A stretch of DNA of 64,000 nucleotides. It comes from Macrophomina tecta. Lineage: Eukaryota > Ascomycota > Dothideomycetes > Botryosphaeriales > Botryosphaeriaceae. A model generated the notes under the pieces. That model searched no databases. It was not told the origin of the DNA and saw only the letters and a program-made list of their open reading frames with translations. The stretch lies in the NCBI GenBank assembly GCA_024180945.1, contig JAKSGN010000016.1, forward strand, positions 186,001 through 250,000, given 5' to 3'. Both the position numbers and the translations under genes were made by a program. Shown in pieces: positions 61,240-64,000 of this stretch (its first letter is position 1; every line of letters begins with the position of its first letter).

Positions 61240-61923
61240 TGCGCCTAATTAACTAGACCGGAACCCTCGGGGGGCGTAGAACCTAACCTAATACTAGAAG
61301 ACCTAATAGACTAGGATAACTCTATAATATTATTAGCTAAGGTATCGCTATATAAACACTTTAGCGATCGTTCCTCCTTAGTATTTTTAGGGTTAACCGA
61401 ACTTCTAGCCTCGCGGGTAGCCTTTAGGCGATCTAATTTCTTAAGATTCTTAATAGACTATGTCTTCTTATTTAATATTAAGCTACTACGATGCTGCAAT
61501 AGAACCTTTTACTTGCGAGAACGTTTTAAGCGAGACGAGGTAGTATGTAGCTCGGATATTAGCTTAGAGATAGTATCTAAAGCCTTTATCTTATTAGCAG
61601 TAACCTTCGTAATGGCACGCTCGAGATGAATAACTAGGAAAAAAGAGTTAGAACTAGTTAGGAAAAGACAAGGGATACTTATAATTATCCTTCTCCGCGC
61701 TACTAGTATTATAGTAGGTATTACTATAATGGGTATACTCTCTATAGCATAAATACCCCGGAGTAATACGATATACTACGGGCTTATCCTTCTCCTCTAA
61801 TAAAAGATACTAAGTGTAAGGAATCGGTATATTAAGGTCTAGAAGTATATGTAAAGAATTAATCTTCATACTAAGAAACTTACGCTTAATCTACTACTCG
61901 TCGCGCTTACGTTTAGGAGGCAT
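61240..61923 (-). pseudogene. Antisense reading frame of outer Gypsy
   Basis: Same position and orientation (relative to pol) as the frame at 48,543-49,290. Starts ATG with MPPKRKRDE and later shares NPKNTKEERSLK, a LANNxIE block and GSTPPEGS. More RIP stops than the inner copy. Confidence 0.5.
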
Positions 61924-62027
61924 TATAGGAAAGACTTATAAGAAAAAGAAATAAAATAATAAGAGAAGCCTAAGATATAGATAAATAGATAGATCTTCGG
62001 GCTGAAGATCCTTAAGAGAGGGGATAG

Positions 62028-62814
62028 TATTACAAACCCTAGGGTATAAGGGCTTTATAACCCTACGGGTAGAAAGCCCATACGGGAAAAGATACCATAA
62101 GGGCTAGAAACCTATAAGGTTAGTAGAGCTGCACTACTAGCACACCCGTATGGGAAAACTAGCCTTAAGAGAAGATAGTGCGTACGGGCCTAGGTAAGAT
62201 AGTAATAGAAGCCCGTATAGAAATGATATCTACGCGGTATAGTAAGACTACGGAAATACCAACTAGGCTAAACTTCTACAGGGGAAGAATGCCTATAAGA
62301 AAAAAATTACGAATCCTAGAAACCGGCTTCGGGCTAAGAGAAACGGACGGGATAAAGTCAGATAACTTATATAGTCTAAGAGACGATAGTCTAGCGGTAG
62401 AATACTTCCTTAATCGATATAGAAGTCGGATTCTAGGAAATAGGTATTAGCGCCTAAGTTACGTATATCTATCTGATTTACTTATAGATTAGAAGCCTTA
62501 GAAAAGATTTAATCCTTAGAATAATCTAACTCTATAACTAATTTAATAATCGTCTTAATCTATAGATTGTTATAGCTTTTCTATAGTATATAGATATACT
62601 TCTTAGATAGTACTTTAACCTTTATAGTTAACTTAAAGTTCTAATACAACCCTATTAGAGGTAATAAGCCTAATACGTACCACATATTAATATATTATAT
62701 AATTACTACTATTATTCTAGTTCTTTACTCTTCTCTTATTCTTTAAGGTAAACCCTTTAGCTACCTAACCCTACTAGGTGATTTTAAAGCCTAGTGGAAG
62801 AGGCCGCTATTATA
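62028..62814 (+). repeat. 3' LTR of outer Gypsy
   Basis: Starts TATTACAAACCC directly after the polypurine tract and ends GGCCGCTATTATA before TAAAG. Confidence 0.82.
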
Positions 62815-62819
62815 TAAAG

Positions 62820-63560
62820 CTAGATCTAATCTTTAAGTAAGCAGCCTCGCCTAAGCTATAAGAGATTATTACTCTAGGCGGCCCTATAATAGAGAGGTAT
62901 CTACTACGAAGCTATAGTAGTATAAGTAGCTAGATTAAGCGATTCTTTAAAGATTAGTATATATTTATTTGTAAAATTATTCTCTCTACTAAGAGTAAGG
63001 TATATTTTAGCATCGATACTTAGACGTGCGATAAGAGTAATAAGAGAGTATATTTAGTAGTAAATTCTTCCTTTTTAGGCCTAGATAGCACGCCGCGGAC
63101 TCTACTTCTCGGGTTTAAGTAAATAATTAGTATTTATTCTAGTGAGAATATAGCTCTAATCGTGCGCAAAGCGATCGAGAAGTATAAGATTATAAATATT
63201 AGCTATTTTATACTCGATAACGCTTCTAATAATAATATGATGCTTAAAGAGCTTATATGAGATATTTCTAGTATTAAATATTCTATCTATCGCATCTGTT
63301 ATATTAGTTATATTATTAATATTATTATAAAGGCGATTCTTCTTAGTAAAGATATTACTACCTTTAAAAGAGACCTTCTTAGCTTAGAGAACGATAGTAA
63401 TGCTATATTTAAGGTTTAGAGTAAAGTAGAGCCTCTTAGTAAGCTTTATAATATTTACGTATTTATTAATAAAAGTAATAGAAGGTGAGAGAAGTTTAAG
63501 AGATACTAGATATCTTATAAGTATTAGAATAATAGGCTCTAGTATACTCTTAGGATACTT
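62820..63560 (+). mobile_element. hAT transposase remnant
   Basis: The + strand reads hAT catalytic text with RIP stops: a W-T-like FxxDTWTCDKSNKRVYLVV block near 63,010-63,060, SENIAxIVRKAIEKY near 63,150, YFILDNASNNN near 63,205-63,237, then a cysteine/helix region and KLYNIYVFI near 63,440. The outer Gypsy TAAAG duplication abuts its left edge, so the Gypsy may have inserted into this hAT; the left partner was not recognised at 45.9-46.1 kb. Confidence 0.68.
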
Positions 63561-63689
63561 ATACCGTGCGTTTTACATGCTTATTACGTGCTACGCACGG
63601 GCCCCTAGTATATAACGCTACTAAGGAATAAATCCTGTACTACTAAGAATTTATATCTAAGAATATACGATTCTTCTAAAGGCTCTCTA

Positions 63690-63855
63690 TATTATAAACA
63701 CACCTCTATATATAGAGTTATTAGGGTAAACCAGCTACTAGGCTAGTTATTACTATACCTTTTATTAACTAACTAGCTACTTGTGGTTGGCGGGAGGTTA
63801 GCCGAATAGCTTTATAGCAACGACTAAAACTTAATACGATCGCTATACTATAATA
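63690..63855 (-). repeat. 166-bp element, copy 6
   Basis: Inverted copy with RIP-altered ends. Flanks CTCTA and TTCTA differ by one C/T, consistent with a mutated target duplication. Confidence 0.76.
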
Positions 63856-64000
63856 TTCTACTTATAACTAACCTATTTTGCTTATAATAAATAACTTACT
63901 AATAATAACCTAAACCTATATAGTAGTAATAAGGCCTTCTATATACTACTTATTAACTAAGGTATATACTAGAGTTCTACCTACTATATAATTAAGAGAG

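Larger units (their letters stand above)
46097..62814 (+). mobile_element. Outer Ty3/Gypsy chromovirus (split by a nested copy)
   Basis: LTRs of 788 and 787 bp (46,097-46,884; 62,028-62,814) flank the element, with perfect target duplication TAAAG (46,092-46,096; 62,815-62,819). The gag N-terminal part is at about 46,930-47,659. The element is then interrupted and gag resumes at 55,994. It continues with a zinc knuckle near 56,314-56,370, protease near 57,410-57,450 (NSGVQGVFVD, active-site Asp to Asn), reverse transcriptase at about 58,300-58,950, RNase H at 59,150-59,500, integrase at 59,900-60,900 and chromodomain at 61,050-61,150. A polypurine tract AAGAGAGGGGATAG abuts the 3' LTR. Without the inner insertion the internal part is about 6.8 kb. 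It is broken throughout by RIP stops. Confidence 0.87.

Overview
This is filamentous ascomycete DNA: a 19-kb gene island of ordinary base composition (about 15.6-34.4 kb) between two long, AT-rich, repeat-packed blocks (1-15.6 kb and 34.5-64 kb). The repeat blocks carry the signature of repeat-induced point mutation (RIP): CpA/TpG is depleted, TpA is in excess, CpG partly survives, and Gln and Trp codons in transposon frames have become TAA/TAG. The genes have short introns (about 49-95 nt) with GT...AG ends and CTAAC/CTGAC-type branch sites, as in Pezizomycotina.

The island is a secondary-metabolite cluster related to those for epipolythiodioxopiperazines (ETPs; gliotoxin, sirodesmin, acetylaranotin). 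In order it holds: an ent-kaurene-oxidase-like P450 (-), a GliC-like P450 (-), a Tri4-like P450 (-), a P450 without its haem-binding loop (+, probable pseudogene), a second ent-kaurene-oxidase-like P450 (-), an AtaL/DUF1857-family protein (+), a GliT-like dithiol oxidase (-), a T-C-A nonribosomal peptide synthetase (-) and a GliG-like glutathione S-transferase (+). Expected logic: the NRPS makes a dipeptide/diketopiperazine, P450s oxidise it, the GST adds glutathione sulfur, and the GliT-type enzyme closes the disulfide. Four perfect TCGGN3CCGA palindromes lie upstream of cluster genes and one-mismatch versions lie in the other promoters, so the cluster looks like one regulon, yet no Zn2Cys6 regulator is present. 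Genes for C-S lyase, dipeptidase, gamma-glutamyl cyclotransferase, methyltransferases and a transporter are also absent. The NRPS consists only of the middle of a GliP-type A-T-C-A-T-C enzyme. The cluster is therefore a reduced or split ETP-like pathway.

Left block: two Ty3/Gypsy chromovirus copies, one inserted in the other (1-9,055); a Fot1 fragment; a hAT remnant; a 434-bp TA-flanked MITE; and a Fot1/pogo element (12,899-15,591) that contains two solo LTRs with perfect 5-bp target duplications. Right block: hAT remnants; six copies of a 166-bp TGTTAC...GTAACA element; a truncated Fot1; a 960-bp Mutator-like element with a 9-bp target duplication; a pogo-type transposase; an unidentified degraded reading frame; and a nest of two oppositely oriented Gypsy elements (46,097-62,814) whose target duplications (TAAAG outside, GACTT inside) are both intact. 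Both Gypsy families carry a long antisense frame between the chromodomain and the 3' LTR.
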